A stretch of 64,000 bases of DNA from Methylopila capsulata (GCF_016907975.1 NZ_JAFBCY010000001.1:992001-1056000); one strand, 5' to 3'. Numbered from the stretch's first letter, positions 36,531 through 45,762 are shown. The notes: generated by a model from the sequence alone, not told the origin. A program made the numbers and translations.

Positions 36531-37967
36531 ATGACCGCCGTTCTCGCCGTCGCGTCGGAAGCCTTTCCGCTGATCAAGACCGGAGGTCTCGCCGACGTGG
36601 TGGGCGCGCTGCCGGCGGCGCTCGCACGGCAGGGCGTCGCCGTGCGCACGCTGCTGCCGGGCTATCCCGCCGTGATGGCGGCGCTCCACGACGGCGAAGC
36701 GTTCTTCCGGTTCGACGATCTCTTCGGCGGCCCTGCGACCCTGATCGCCGGCGAGGCCAAGGGGCTCGACGTCATCGCGATCGACGCGCCGCACCTCTAC
36801 GCCCGTCCGGGGAGCCCCTATGTCGGACCGGACGGACGGGACTGGCCCGACAACGGCTTCCGCTTCGCCGCCCTCGGCAAGGTCGCGGCGGAGATCGGGC
36901 GCGGCGCGGCGGGCTTGCCGGCTCCTGACGTCGTGCATCTGCACGACTGGCAGGCAGGCCTTGCGCCGGCCTATCTCGCCTACGGTCCGGGACCGCGGCC
37001 GAAGACGGTGGCGACGATCCACAACATCGCCTTCCAGGGCTGGTTCCCATCGACGCTTCTGGGCGCCCTCGGCCTGCCCGACCACGCCCTGACGATCGAC
37101 GGCGTCGAGTATTTCGGAGGGATCGGCTTCCTCAAGGCCGCGCTGAAGTTCGCGGACCGCATCACCACCGTCTCCCCCACCTACGCCGCCGAAATCCTCG
37201 AGCCGGAGGGCGGCGTCGGACTGGAGGGCCTGCTGTCCGCGCGCGCCGCCGACGTCGTCGGCATTCTCAACGGCATCGACGTGGAGGTCTGGAACCCGGA
37301 GACCGACGTCGACCTGCCGGCGCCCTTTTCCGCCCAGACCCCCGGCGGCCGGGCCGCTAGCCGCGGCGCGCTGCTGGCGCGCTTCGGCCTGGCGCCCGCC
37401 GCGGGTCTGATCTTCGGCGTGATCAGCCGCCTGTCGAGCCAGAAGGGTCTCGACCTTCTGGCGGACGCCATCCCGACCCTGCTCGATCTCGGCGGCTCTC
37501 TGGCGCTGGTGGGCTCCGGCGAACCTGCGCTTGAAGCCCGGTTCCGGGATCTGGCCGCGCGGCACGCCGGACGCATCGGCGTCTTCATCGGCTACGACGA
37601 GCGGCTCGCCCATCTCGTCCAGGCGGGCTCCGACGCGATCCTGGTGCCGTCGCGGTTCGAGCCTTGCGGGCTGACCCAGCTCTGCGCGCTGCGCTACGGC
37701 GCGCTGCCGGTCGTGTCGCGCGTGGGCGGCCTCGCCGACACGGTGATCGACGCCAACCCCATGGCGCTCGCGGCGGGCGTGGCGACCGGCGTCCAGTTCA
37801 ATCCCGTAAGCCGGAGCGCGCTGGAGACGGCTCTTCGCCGCACCGCGCTGCTCTACGCGGACGGGCGAGCCTGGGCGCAGTGTCAGGCCAACGCCATGCG
37901 CGCCGACGTCTCGTGGGACGCCTCGGCCAAGGCCTATGCGGAGCTCTACGCTTCGCTCGCCCGCTAG
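36531..37967 (+). CDS. glgA: Glycogen synthase (ADP-glucose type)
   Basis: A GT5 enzyme that elongates alpha-1,4-glucan from ADP-glucose. It has 478 residues. The N-terminal ADP-glucose motif [13 protein letters not shown] is at residues 16-28, [14 protein letters not shown] lies in the first Rossmann domain, and the C-terminal nucleotide-binding region contains [12 protein letters not shown] and the conserved [26 protein letters not shown]. It is 145 bases after glgC with a GAGCCCTG just before the start. Its presence beside glgE means the organism has two chain-elongating activities. Confidence 0.97.
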   Translation: MTAVLAVASEAFPLIKTGGLADVVGALPAALARQGVAVRTLLPGYPAVMAALHDGEAFFRFDDLFGGPATLIAGEAKGLDVIAIDAPHLYARPGSPYVGPDGRDWPDNGFRFAALGKVAAEIGRGAAGLPAPDVVHLHDWQAGLAPAYLAYGPGPRPKTVATIHNIAFQGWFPSTLLGALGLPDHALTIDGVEYFGGIGFLKAALKFADRITTVSPTYAAEILEPEGGVGLEGLLSARAADVVGILNGIDVEVWNPETDVDLPAPFSAQTPGGRAASRGALLARFGLAPAAGLIFGVISRLSSQKGLDLLADAIPTLLDLGGSLALVGSGEPALEARFRDLAARHAGRIGVFIGYDERLAHLVQAGSDAILVPSRFEPCGLTQLCALRYGALPVVSRVGGLADTVIDANPMALAAGVATGVQFNPVSRSALETALRRTALLYADGRAWAQCQANAMRADVSWDASAKAYAELYASLAR

Positions 37968-38112
37968 GCCCGACTGTGGCGTCCGGGCGACATCGCACTG
38001 CGGAATCCGCGAGGCGCGCCCAAGGTCGCTCTCCTGCGGACCGACGAGCGCTCTATTCTTGCGGCCTGTCCGGCTGTGCGACCCGCACGCCGTGGTGGCG
38101 TCGGGGGACATC

Positions 38113-38727
38113 ATGACGTTGCGTTCGGTTCGCTCTCAGTCCTTTTCGACGCTCGCTGTCTGTCTTGCGGCCGGCGCGCTGGCGGGGTGCGGCGGGGCCG
38201 CAGGAACGGGGACGTCCTCCTCCGGCGGCTACGTCGCGGCGGCGATGGCGACGAGCTACCCCGACACGCTGCCGGTGCAGTACCGCCGGCAGGAGGTGAC
38301 GGACCCCACGGGAGAAGCGCCCGGCACCATCGTCATCAACACCAGCGACAAGTTCCTCTATCTGGTCGAGCCCGACGGCAAGGCGATGCGCTACGGCGTC
38401 GGCGTCGGCCGCGAAGGCTTCGGCTGGACCGGCGAAGCCAAGGTCGGCGCCAAGCAGGAGTGGCCGGACTGGGTGCCGCCCGCCGAGATGCTGCAGCGTC
38501 GCCCGGAGCTGCCGCTGCGCATGGCCGGCGGGCCGGAGAACCCGCTTGGCGCGCGGGCGCTCTACCTCCACCGCGACGGCAAGGACACCCTGTTCCGCAT
38601 CCACGGCACCAACGAGCCGAAGACCATCGGCCAGGCGATGTCGTCCGGATGCATCCGCATGGTCAATTTCGACGTCGAGGACCTGTACCAGCGGGTGCCG
38701 CTCGGCGCGAAAGTCGTGGTGCGGTAG
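38113..38727 (+). CDS. L,D-transpeptidase (YkuD) lipoprotein
   Basis: A 204-residue periplasmic enzyme of the YkuD family, which forms 3-3 crosslinks in peptidoglycan or attaches proteins to it. The N-terminus ends in a lipobox LAGC with Cys26 as the lipidation site. The catalytic domain carries His164 in FRIHGTNEPKTIG and the nucleophile Cys180 in SSGCIRM, the standard HXX...SHGC-like arrangement. I chose the ATG where the signal sequence begins (TLRSVRSQSF). It follows glgA by 145 bases; a functional link is unlikely. Confidence 0.93.
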   Translation: MTLRSVRSQSFSTLAVCLAAGALAGCGGAAGTGTSSSGGYVAAAMATSYPDTLPVQYRRQEVTDPTGEAPGTIVINTSDKFLYLVEPDGKAMRYGVGVGREGFGWTGEAKVGAKQEWPDWVPPAEMLQRRPELPLRMAGGPENPLGARALYLHRDGKDTLFRIHGTNEPKTIGQAMSSGCIRMVNFDVEDLYQRVPLGAKVVVR

Positions 38728-38809
38728 AGGTCGACAGTCGGACAAACGCGAGGATCTCCCGCGCGAAGCCGGGACGTCCGCGCAGGCGTTCCGGCCGGGT
38801 CCGATCGAG

Positions 38810-39820
38810 CTACCGAGCCAGCGCCTGGCGCACGACGGCGGCGACGTCGAGATGCGCCGTCAGGTCGGTGTTGGTGTGGTGCCAGGCCCGCGGCGCGACG
38901 ATGCCGGCCGGCCCTCCGGGACGCGAGTTGAGCCGGCCGAACCAGTCCCACTCTCCCATGACGTCGACCACGTTCTGGAACGCCGGCGGCAGGGCGACGC
39001 GTGCGCTGATGGTGACGACCTTGGCCGCGGCGGCGAGCCGCCGGAGGCGCGCCTCGTCCTTGCGGCGAAGCGCGTTCAGCGCCTCCGAGATCACCAGGTT
39101 GCCTTTGGAGTGGCCGACCAGAAGGTCGAACGCAATGTCCTTGCGCTCGAGCAGGGCGAGCACGGTCTGGGTGTCGAGGCTCCGACGGATCAGCACGTCC
39201 TCGCCCCCGGCGCCGCCGGTCGCGCCCTGGGCCGCAGGGCGGCTCGCCGCGTCGAACGCCTCGAACATGCCCCGCAGGCCGCTGAGGCCGCCGAACCAGA
39301 AGAAACCACCGAAGGCTTCCGTGGCGAGGTCGGCGAGCCCGTAGCCCGAGACCACCGCCGCGACCGGCGCGCCGACGGCCGCCGCAACGTTGCGGGCGAA
39401 GGCGGCCGAGCCCAGCGCGCAGCTCCCGACGCCTGCGACGGTCAGCGTGGTGACGCCCTTGCCGCCGGACCGGATGAAATGCTCCGGCCCCGGGCAGAGC
39501 GTGATGTCGCCGGCGCCCGGCGGCGGCACGATGAGGATCGCGCCTTCGCCGGCGATCCCCGGGCTGATCGCCTGCGCCTCGGCTTCGCTCACCACCTTGA
39601 TGTCGTAGAACAGCGCGTCGAGCACCGCGTTGCGTTGCTGGACGCCCTCGAGAATGGCGGTGCGGACCGGCGCGGCGCCGGCGCGCTCGGGCAACGACGC
39701 GGCGCGCGCCAGTTGCGCGGCGTGCAGGATGTCGGTCGTGATTTTCACGGCGGCCCCGGGGGTGGCGTCGATCTCGCAGTGCAGCATGTCGCAGATGCGC
39801 CCCGGGCGCAATTGCGCCAT
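38810..39820 (-). CDS. Putative alpha/beta-hydrolase-like protein
   Basis: A 336-residue protein I cannot place in a named family. It has a GHSKGN nucleophile elbow (Ser238) inside FDLLVGHSKGNLVISEALNAL, reminiscent of lipase-like alpha/beta hydrolases, and a His-rich C-terminal stretch (RAWHHTNTDLTAHLDV) that could supply the catalytic His. An internal segment of about 45 residues (VAAVVSGYGLADLATEAFGG onward) is hydrophobic. Lys after the Ser is unusual but occurs in GHSKGG-type hydrolases. It begins 5 bases after the ABC exporter gene and is surely co-transcribed with it. Confidence 0.65.
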   Translation of the reverse strand: MAQLRPGRICDMLHCEIDATPGAAVKITTDILHAAQLARAASLPERAGAAPVRTAILEGVQQRNAVLDALFYDIKVVSEAEAQAISPGIAGEGAILIVPPPGAGDITLCPGPEHFIRSGGKGVTTLTVAGVGSCALGSAAFARNVAAAVGAPVAAVVSGYGLADLATEAFGGFFWFGGLSGLRGMFEAFDAASRPAAQGATGGAGGEDVLIRRSLDTQTVLALLERKDIAFDLLVGHSKGNLVISEALNALRRKDEARLRRLAAAAKVVTISARVALPPAFQNVVDVMGEWDWFGRLNSRPGGPAGIVAPRAWHHTNTDLTAHLDVAAVVRQALAR

Positions 39821-39825
39821 AATTC

Positions 39826-41625
39826 TTACGTCACCGCGCCCTCCACGAGATCCGACGACTGCCGCTCGAACAGCCGACGGTAGACGCCCTCCGGCCGCGC
39901 CACGAGCGCCGCGTGGTCGCCCTGCTCCACCACCCGACCGCGCTCGAACACCAGGATGCGGTCCATCGCGCGCACGGTGGACAGCCGGTGCGCGACCACG
40001 ATCGTGGTGCGGCCGACCATCAGCCGTTCGATCGCCTCCTGGATCGCGGCCTCCGATTCAGAGTCGAGGCTCGAGGTGGCCTCGTCCAGGATCAGCACCG
40101 GCGCGTCCGCGAGGAAGGCGCGCGCGAGCGCGATCCGCTGGCGCTCGCCGCCCGAGAGCTTCACGCCCCGCTCGCCGACGAGGGTGGCGTAGCCCTTCGG
40201 CAGGCGGGCGATGAAGCCGTCGGCGTTGGCGAGCGCTGCGGCGCGCTCGATCTCGGCCAGGCTCGCGCTCGGCCGGGCGTAGGCGATGTTCTCCGACAGC
40301 GAGCGGTGGAACAGGACGGGCTCCTGCGGCACGATCGCGATCTGCGCGCGAAGCGAGGTCTGGGTGGCGTGCGTCACGTCCTGGCCGTCGATCGTCACCC
40401 GGCCTCCGGTCGCGTCGTAGAGGCGCTGCACCAGCTTGACGAAGGTGGTCTTGCCCGAGCCCGACCGCCCCACGAGACCGACGCGCTCGCCGCCGCGGAT
40501 CACCACCGAGAAGTCGCGGTAGAGCGGCGTGTCGTGGCCGGCGTAGTGGAAGGCGACGCTCTCGAACGCGATGCGTCCTTCGCCGATGACGATGGGCCGG
40601 GCGTCCGGCAGGTCCTCGACGCCGATCGGAACGTCGTGCAGTTCGACGAGCTCCTGCAGGTCGTTCACCGACCGCTGCAGGTCGGCGACATGCATCCCGA
40701 CATCCCGCAGATAACCGTGGATCACCGCGAACATGGTGAGCACGAAAGCGGCGTCGCCGGCGCTCGCCTGGCCGCTCCACCACAGCCACAGCGCGACGCC
40801 AAGCGTCGCGGCGCGCAGGGCCATCAGGATGAGGTTCTGCACCACGCCGTTCCAGGTGCCGCGCCGCCAGGTGCGGGTGGTGCGCCGGCTCCACTTCTCC
40901 ATCACCTTGGCGAGCCGGCCCTCCTCCCGCGCCTCGGCGCCGAAGGCCTTGACGACCCCGTTGCAGGTGACGGCGTCCGCCAGCACGCCGCCGAGCCGCG
41001 TGTCCCAGGCGTTGGACAGGCGCGCGGCCGGCGCGACCCACAGCAGCGAGATCGCGACGGTCGTCGCCACATAGGCGACCGCGCCGATGAAGGTGACGAG
41101 GCCCATGAGCGGCCAGTGCGCGGCGAGGATCGCCGTCGCGCCCACCAGCACGAGCAACGACGGCGTCAGCGCGATCAGAACGAGGTCGTCGAACTGGTCG
41201 ACCGCCCAGATGCCGCGCGTGATCTTGCGCACGGTCGAGCCCGCGAAGCTGTTCGCGTGCCAATCGGTCGACAGCCGCTGCACCCGGGCGAAGGCCTCGG
41301 CCGCGGCGTCCTTCATGATCGCCTGGGTCATCGGGATCACGGTCATGAAGGCGACGCAGCGGGCGAGCGCGATGGCGCCGGAGAGGCCGACGATGGCGGC
41401 GAAGGCCCAAAGCGCGCCCGGCAGGGCCGCGTCGCGGTCGGCGGCGGCGAAAGCGTCCACCAGCTGGCCGGCGAACAGGGGGATCGCCACGTCGGCGAGG
41501 GTCGCCGCGGCCATGGCGCCCGCGACCAGCGCGACGCGCGCGGGCTGCCGCGCCCAGTGACTGAAGACGAAACGGACGACCTTCGCGAACGGCGCGTCGC
41601 GGAGCGAAGTGCGGGGATGAGACAT
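39826..41625 (-). CDS. ABC transporter, fused permease and ATPase (exporter type)
   Basis: A 599-residue half-transporter with an N-terminal six-helix membrane domain (about residues 20-310) and a C-terminal nucleotide-binding domain. Walker A is GRSGSGKTTF, signature LSGGERQRIALARA, Walker B VLILDEATSSLD and the switch His is in VAHRLST. It is expected to work as a homodimer in the inner membrane; substrate unknown (lipid, drug and peptide exporters share this layout). I chose the ATG before SHPRTSLRDAPF. A hydrolase-like gene follows after 5 bases, and a tiny ORF with a strong ribosome-binding site lies 170 bases upstream. Confidence 0.9.
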   Translation of the reverse strand: MSHPRTSLRDAPFAKVVRFVFSHWARQPARVALVAGAMAAATLADVAIPLFAGQLVDAFAAADRDAALPGALWAFAAIVGLSGAIALARCVAFMTVIPMTQAIMKDAAAEAFARVQRLSTDWHANSFAGSTVRKITRGIWAVDQFDDLVLIALTPSLLVLVGATAILAAHWPLMGLVTFIGAVAYVATTVAISLLWVAPAARLSNAWDTRLGGVLADAVTCNGVVKAFGAEAREEGRLAKVMEKWSRRTTRTWRRGTWNGVVQNLILMALRAATLGVALWLWWSGQASAGDAAFVLTMFAVIHGYLRDVGMHVADLQRSVNDLQELVELHDVPIGVEDLPDARPIVIGEGRIAFESVAFHYAGHDTPLYRDFSVVIRGGERVGLVGRSGSGKTTFVKLVQRLYDATGGRVTIDGQDVTHATQTSLRAQIAIVPQEPVLFHRSLSENIAYARPSASLAEIERAAALANADGFIARLPKGYATLVGERGVKLSGGERQRIALARAFLADAPVLILDEATSSLDSESEAAIQEAIERLMVGRTTIVVAHRLSTVRAMDRILVFERGRVVEQGDHAALVARPEGVYRRLFERQSSDLVEGAVT

Positions 41626-41795
41626 GACGGCTTCCAGCCGCGCCAAGGCGACGGCCAGCTCCAGATAAGGCTGCGCCAGGCGTGGTCGCGGGTCGCGGGT
41701 CGACCTCGCGGACGCGGGGGGCGCGCGGAACGAAGGATTAACGACGATGGGAAAATGTCGGCGGACGCGGGCGGCGGACCGCGCGCGGGTCGGGC

Positions 41796-41846
41796 CTAGC
41801 GGCGGCGCGACCGGCCGGAGGACACGAATGCGATGATCGCTGTCAT
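41796..41846 (-). CDS. Possible 16-residue leader peptide ORF
   Basis: The ORF reads MTAIIAFVSSGRSRRR. It is preceded by a perfect GGAGGA six bases before the ATG, stronger than the sites of its neighbours. It ends 170 bases before the ABC exporter on the same strand. Candidate promoter TTGCGC-17-TAAACG lies about 70 bases upstream (minus strand). It could be a leader peptide controlling the exporter. The rest of the 404-base gap (41626-42029) holds only this and the terminator below. Confidence 0.45.
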   Translation of the reverse strand: MTAIIAFVSSGRSRRR

Positions 41847-41963
41847 GCAGGCTCCTCCGTTCTCGCGGCCAAATCCGAGGCTAAGCGTTTACCCGTAGTC
41901 GATTCGGCGCGCAAGAGGCTGGAAAGCTGCGGCGCAAGGGTGTGTCTGAAATGATGCACACAT

Positions 41964-41995
41964 AAAAACGCCGCCGACCTTTTCGATCGGCGGCG
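41964..41995 (-). terminator. Rho-independent terminator after the DUF465 gene
   Basis: On the minus strand, CGCCGCCGA and TCGGCGGCG pair around a 9-base loop and are followed by TTTTTATG. It lies 34 bases beyond the stop of the minus-strand DUF465 gene. Confidence 0.88.
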
Positions 41996-42029
41996 CTTCA
42001 TCGGCACTAAAAAAACAGCTCTGACGGCC

Positions 42030-42212
42030 TCAGTGCAGCGTAAGCTGCGGACCTGTCAGCTTGATCATCTCGTCTTTAATGCGGAGTTTTTTGCGCTTCA
42101 GCGCAGAAACCTTGACCTCATCCATATTCGGATGGGTCAGCTCAAGTTCAATTTCACGCTCGATAGCGCGATGCTTCTTCTCAAGCTGGACCAGATGCGA
42201 CTCGATGGACAT
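42030..42212 (-). CDS. DUF465 (YdcH-family) small coiled-coil protein
   Basis: A 60-residue, charged, all-helical protein with the DUF465 pattern HLVQLEKKHRAIEREIELEL...KVSALKRKKLRIKDEMIKL. The ATG before SIESH has GAGGGAGAC ten bases upstream; a Met 13 codons earlier is unlikely. Function of the family is unknown. It is head-to-head with another DUF465 gene and followed by a strong terminator. Confidence 0.9.
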   Translation of the reverse strand: MSIESHLVQLEKKHRAIEREIELELTHPNMDEVKVSALKRKKLRIKDEMIKLTGPQLTLH

Positions 42213-42396
42213 TAATAACGTCTCCCTCGTCTGGTTTGACGTCATCAGCATGTCACGAGACTTTTCGTCTGTCGAACGGTCAGAGGGGCTGCCGGGGCAT
42301 CACAGATGCGCGACCGGCCCCGCGCCCTTGCCGCCCGCAGGGGCCGCGGCGATACTCCGCCGCGCATGAGCGTGGCGTCGAGGCGGACAGGATGAC

Positions 42397-42621
42397 ATGG
42401 CGAGACGGGACGACGAGGAGCGGGCCGAGGAACAGGCGGCCCGGGAGGAACTCGCCCGCCTGCGCGAAGAGCATCGCGACCTCGACACCGCGATCGAGGC
42501 GCTGGAGCGCGTCGGCGCGGGCGATCGGCTGCAGGTCCAGCGCCTCAAGAAGCGCAAGTTGGGCCTGAAGGACCGCATGTCCTTCCTGCACGATCAGCTG
42601 ACGCCCGACATCATCGCCTGA
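42397..42621 (+). CDS. DUF465 (YdcH-family) protein, second copy
   Basis: A 74-residue helical protein with an acidic start (RRDDEERAEEQAAREEL) and the DUF465 core REEHRDLDTAIEAL...VQRLKKRKLGLKDRMSFLHDQLTPDIIA. The paralogous relation to the divergent gene 184 bases away is clear in the LKKRKLGLKD/LKRKKLRIKD motif. It directly precedes purE (70 bases), an arrangement widespread in Hyphomicrobiales. Role unknown. Confidence 0.88.
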   Translation: MARRDDEERAEEQAAREELARLREEHRDLDTAIEALERVGAGDRLQVQRLKKRKLGLKDRMSFLHDQLTPDIIA

Positions 42622-42691
42622 CGGCGCGCTTGCGCCCGTCCCGGCCGGCGCCTATCGTCGCCGTTCCTCCCACTGACCTGGAGCCTTCGAG

Positions 42692-43201
42692 ATGGTCGCG
42701 GAACGCCGCGCCGAGCCCGCGCCTGTCGCGATCGTCATGGGCAGCCAGTCCGACTGGACGACCCTGGTCCACGCCGCCAACACGCTGACGCAGCTCGGCG
42801 TCGCCCATGTCGCGCGGATCGTCTCGGCGCATCGGACGCCCGACCGGCTCGTCGCCTTCGCCAAGAGCGCGCGGGAGGACGGATTCAAGGTGGTGATCGC
42901 AGGCGCCGGCGGCGCGGCCCACTTGCCCGGCATGGTCGCCTCCATGACGCCGCTGCCGGTGTTCGGCGTGCCCGTCCAGTCGCACACGCTGTCGGGCCTC
43001 GACAGCCTGCTCTCGATCGTCCAGATGCCGGCCGGGGTCCCCGTGGGCACGGTAGCGATCGGCCGCGCCGGCGCGATCAACGCGGCCCTGCTCGCCGTCT
43101 CCGTGCTCGCGCTCAACGATCCCGGACTCGCGCAGCGGCTCGACGCCTGGCGCGCCGCCCAGACGGACAACGTCGCAGAGATCCCCGTCGGAGACAGCTG
43201 A
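42692..43201 (+). CDS. purE: N5-carboxyaminoimidazole ribonucleotide mutase
   Basis: Converts N5-CAIR to CAIR in purine synthesis. It has 169 residues, the normal class I size. Landmarks are [23 protein letters not shown] (catalytic His), [31 protein letters not shown] and the tail with [12 protein letters not shown]. It ends two bases before the purK ATG, so the two steps are probably translated together. Confidence 0.97.
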   Translation: MVAERRAEPAPVAIVMGSQSDWTTLVHAANTLTQLGVAHVARIVSAHRTPDRLVAFAKSAREDGFKVVIAGAGGAAHLPGMVASMTPLPVFGVPVQSHTLSGLDSLLSIVQMPAGVPVGTVAIGRAGAINAALLAVSVLALNDPGLAQRLDAWRAAQTDNVAEIPVGDS

Positions 43202-43203
43202 CC

Positions 43204-44283
43204 ATGACGAGCGCGCCCCTCAGCCCCGGCGGAACGATCGGCATCCTCGGCGGCGGCCAGCTAGGGCGCATGATCGCGCTCGCCGCCGCCCCGCTCGGCC
43301 TGAAGGTCCACGTCTACTCGCCCGATCCGCAGAGCCCGGCGTTCGACGTCGCCGCCGAGCGCACGATCGCGGCCTACGACGACGAGACCGCGCTCGCGCT
43401 GTTCGCGGAGAGCGTCGACGTCGTCACCTATGAGTTCGAGAACGTTCCGGCGGAGACCGCGCGGCTCGTCTCCGCCCACCGCCCGCTGTTTCCCGACGCC
43501 CACGCCTTGGCGACGACCCAGGACCGCCTGAGCGAGAAGAGCTTCCTGCGCGACCTCGGCCTGCCGACGCCGGCCTTCGCGGCGGTCGACGACCGCGCGA
43601 GCCTTGCGGCGGCGGTCGGCGCGATAAGCCGCCCGGCGGTGCTGAAGACGCGCCGCTTCGGCTACGACGGCAAGGGCCAGGTGCTGGTGCGCGAGGGGCT
43701 CGGCCTCGACGCCGCGCTCGGCATGATGAACGGCCAGCCCGCCATTCTCGAAGCCTTCGTGCCGTTCCGCGCCGAGGTCTCGGTGATCGCCGCGCGCGGC
43801 CGCGACGGCGACTTCGCCGCCTACGACGTGGTCGAGAACCGGCACGAGAACCACATCCTGCGCACCTCGCACGTGCCGGCCGCGATCAAGCCGGAGACGG
43901 CGGCCGCGGCGGTCGCGATCGCCCGCAAGATCGCCGACGCCTTCGCCTACGTCGGTGTGTTCGCGGTCGAGATGTTCCTGGTCGACGGGCCCACCGGCGA
44001 GAAGGTGATCGTCAACGAGATCGCCCCGCGGGTGCACAACTCCGGCCACTGGACGATCGAGGGCGCCGAGACCAGCCAGTTCGAGCAGCACGTGCGCGCC
44101 ATCGCCGGCTGGCCGCTGGGCTCGACCCGCACCCGCGGCGCGGTGGTCATGACGAACCTGCTCGGCGCGGAGGCGAACGGCTGGCGCGAGCTGCTCGCCG
44201 AGCCCGGCGTCGCCGTGCACCTCTACGGCAAGGGCGAGCCCAAGCCCGGCCGAAAGATGGGCCATGTCACCCGCGTCACGTGA
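43204..44283 (+). CDS. purK: N5-carboxyaminoimidazole ribonucleotide synthase
   Basis: ATP-grasp enzyme that makes N5-CAIR from AIR and bicarbonate. It has 359 residues. Signature blocks are IGILGGGQLGRMIALAAAPLGL, VVTYEFENVPAET, the ATP-grasp loop TRRFGYDGKGQ, VNEIAPRVHNSGHWTIEG and the C-terminal YGKGEPKPGRKMGHV. A strong terminator lies about 80 bases downstream, before rpsU. Confidence 0.97.
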   Translation: MTSAPLSPGGTIGILGGGQLGRMIALAAAPLGLKVHVYSPDPQSPAFDVAAERTIAAYDDETALALFAESVDVVTYEFENVPAETARLVSAHRPLFPDAHALATTQDRLSEKSFLRDLGLPTPAFAAVDDRASLAAAVGAISRPAVLKTRRFGYDGKGQVLVREGLGLDAALGMMNGQPAILEAFVPFRAEVSVIAARGRDGDFAAYDVVENRHENHILRTSHVPAAIKPETAAAAVAIARKIADAFAYVGVFAVEMFLVDGPTGEKVIVNEIAPRVHNSGHWTIEGAETSQFEQHVRAIAGWPLGSTRTRGAVVMTNLLGAEANGWRELLAEPGVAVHLYGKGEPKPGRKMGHVTRVT

Positions 44284-44364
44284 GGCCGCCGAAACCTCGC
44301 GCGCGTAGGGACTTCGCACGCATGGACAAGGGTCAAGCCCTCTGCTAAGCATCTTTCGGTGATG

Positions 44365-44406
44365 AGACGTGTGCGCCCAAGGCGCGCGACGTCTTTTTGT
44401 TTTTTA
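44365..44406 (+). terminator. Strong terminator between purK and rpsU
   Basis: AGACGT-GTGCGCC pairs with GGCGCGC-G-ACGTCT (13 pairs, one bulged G) around CAA-A, followed by TTTTTGTTTTTT. It should separate purEK transcription from rpsU, whose promoter then has to lie in the 62 bases before its start. Confidence 0.9.
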
Positions 44407-44467
44407 GTTCACGCTCTGTCGCTGGCAGGGCGATCCGCCCTGAGACAAACGCTACCCGAGGCACGAC

Positions 44468-44689
44468 GTGCAGGTTCTCGTTCGCGACAACAATGTCGAC
44501 CAGGCCCTCAAGGCCCTGAAGAAGAAGATGCAGCGCGAAGGCATCTTCCGTGAAATGAAGCTCCGCGGACATTACGAGAAGCCTTCCGAGAAGAAGGCGC
44601 GCGAAAAGGCCGAGGCCGTGCGCCGCGGCCGCAAGCTGGCCCGCAAGCGCGCTCAGCGTGAAGGCCTGCTGCCGATGAAGAAGAAGTGA
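44468..44689 (+). CDS. rpsU: 30S ribosomal protein S21
   Basis: A 73-residue, strongly basic small-subunit protein. It starts at a GTG, giving [43 protein letters not shown] in overlapping pieces, the canonical S21 sequence. The C-terminus is rich in Lys and Arg, as in other alphaproteobacteria. It lies between two terminators, so it is a single-gene transcript. Confidence 0.97.
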   Translation: MQVLVRDNNVDQALKALKKKMQREGIFREMKLRGHYEKPSEKKAREKAEAVRRGRKLARKRAQREGLLPMKKK

Positions 44690-44743
44690 TTCGGTGATCC
44701 CGTGCGCCTGATGAGGGCGCGCTGATCAACGGAATGAGCGTGA

Positions 44744-44778
44744 AACGCCCGCGGGATCCAAGACCGGCGGGCGTTTTT
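44744..44778 (+). terminator. Terminator of rpsU
   Basis: ACGCCCGC and GCGGGCGT pair around a 14-base loop and are followed by TTTTGCG, about 55 bases after rpsU. Confidence 0.85.
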
Positions 44779-44897
44779 GCGCTTTGGCCGCAACACTCGG
44801 CCACAAGCGGCGACACTGCGGCGTACGCTCCGCAATCTCGCCGCAATCCGCCTGTGATTGGCGAGCGTCAGGGCGTCCAGCGGTAAGGTGGTGGGGT

Positions 44898-45755
44898 ATG
44901 CGGCTTCGGGTCGAGTCGGGCTTTCTTCTTCGCGCGGGGGCGGCGAGCCTGCTCGCTCTGTCGCTTGCCGCCTGCGATACGGTGGGCTCGGGCGCGTCGC
45001 TCGATCCGGACGCCTATGCGGCTCGCCAGTCCGACCTCGGCTCGCTCAGCCAAGTCGTACAGCAGAACCCGAGCGACCCCGAAGCCTGGAACATGCGCGG
45101 CTCGGCTTACGCCCGCCTCGCCCAGTACGACAACGCCATCGGCGACTTCAGCCAGGCCGTCCGTATCAACCCCGGCTTCGCCAAGGCCTACGCCAACCGC
45201 GCGCTGGCCTACCGCTCGCTGAACAAGACCGGCGAGGCGCTGGCCGACTACGACCGCGCGATTCAGGCCGATCCGAACTACAGCCCGGCCTATGTCGGCC
45301 GCGGCAACCTCTACCGCTCCTCCGGCCGCATGGAGCAGGCGCTCGGCGACTTCCAGCGCGCAATCGAACTCGATCCGAACAACGCCCAGGCCTGGCACAA
45401 CCGTGGCCTGATCCATCAGGCGCAGGGCAACCACGACGGCGCGATCGACGACTTCACCAAGGCGACGGCGATTGCGGTGACCGCCGCCGAGCCTTACGTC
45501 GGTCGCGGCATGAGCTATCTCGCGACCAACGACCCGGACGCGGCGCTCGACGATTTCGACACCGCGCGCACGCTGAACCCCAAGTACATCGACGCCTGGA
45601 TCGGCCGCGCGCTGGCCTTCGAGCGCAAGAACGACCTGCCCCGCGCCCGCGCCTCCTTCGCCCAGGCGCTGCAGATCGACCGCAACGACAAGCGCGCCAC
45701 CGAGGGCTTCCGCCGCGTCGGCGGCCAGGCCGGCGTCACCTACTCCGAACGCTGA
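44898..45755 (+). CDS. TPR-repeat lipoprotein
   Basis: A 285-residue protein with a lipoprotein signal (LLRAGAASLLALSLAAC, Cys26) followed by about six tetratricopeptide repeats, visible as repeats of the kind AWNMRGSAYARLAQYDNAIGDF, AYANRALAYRSLNKTGEAL and AWHNRGLIHQAQGNHDGAI. Such lipoproteins (NlpI-like) act as scaffolds in the periplasm, for example for peptidoglycan enzymes. The ATG chosen is the one beginning the signal sequence, with AAGGTGGTGGGG upstream. It is convergent with the cfa gene, 7 bases apart. Confidence 0.9.
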   Translation: MRLRVESGFLLRAGAASLLALSLAACDTVGSGASLDPDAYAARQSDLGSLSQVVQQNPSDPEAWNMRGSAYARLAQYDNAIGDFSQAVRINPGFAKAYANRALAYRSLNKTGEALADYDRAIQADPNYSPAYVGRGNLYRSSGRMEQALGDFQRAIELDPNNAQAWHNRGLIHQAQGNHDGAIDDFTKATAIAVTAAEPYVGRGMSYLATNDPDAALDDFDTARTLNPKYIDAWIGRALAFERKNDLPRARASFAQALQIDRNDKRATEGFRRVGGQAGVTYSER

Positions 45756-45762
45756 GCGCGGC

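Noticed and set aside
38728-38809. Possible terminator between the YkuD gene and the hydrolase-like gene
   Set aside because: Only short GC dyads without a T-tract; not convincing.
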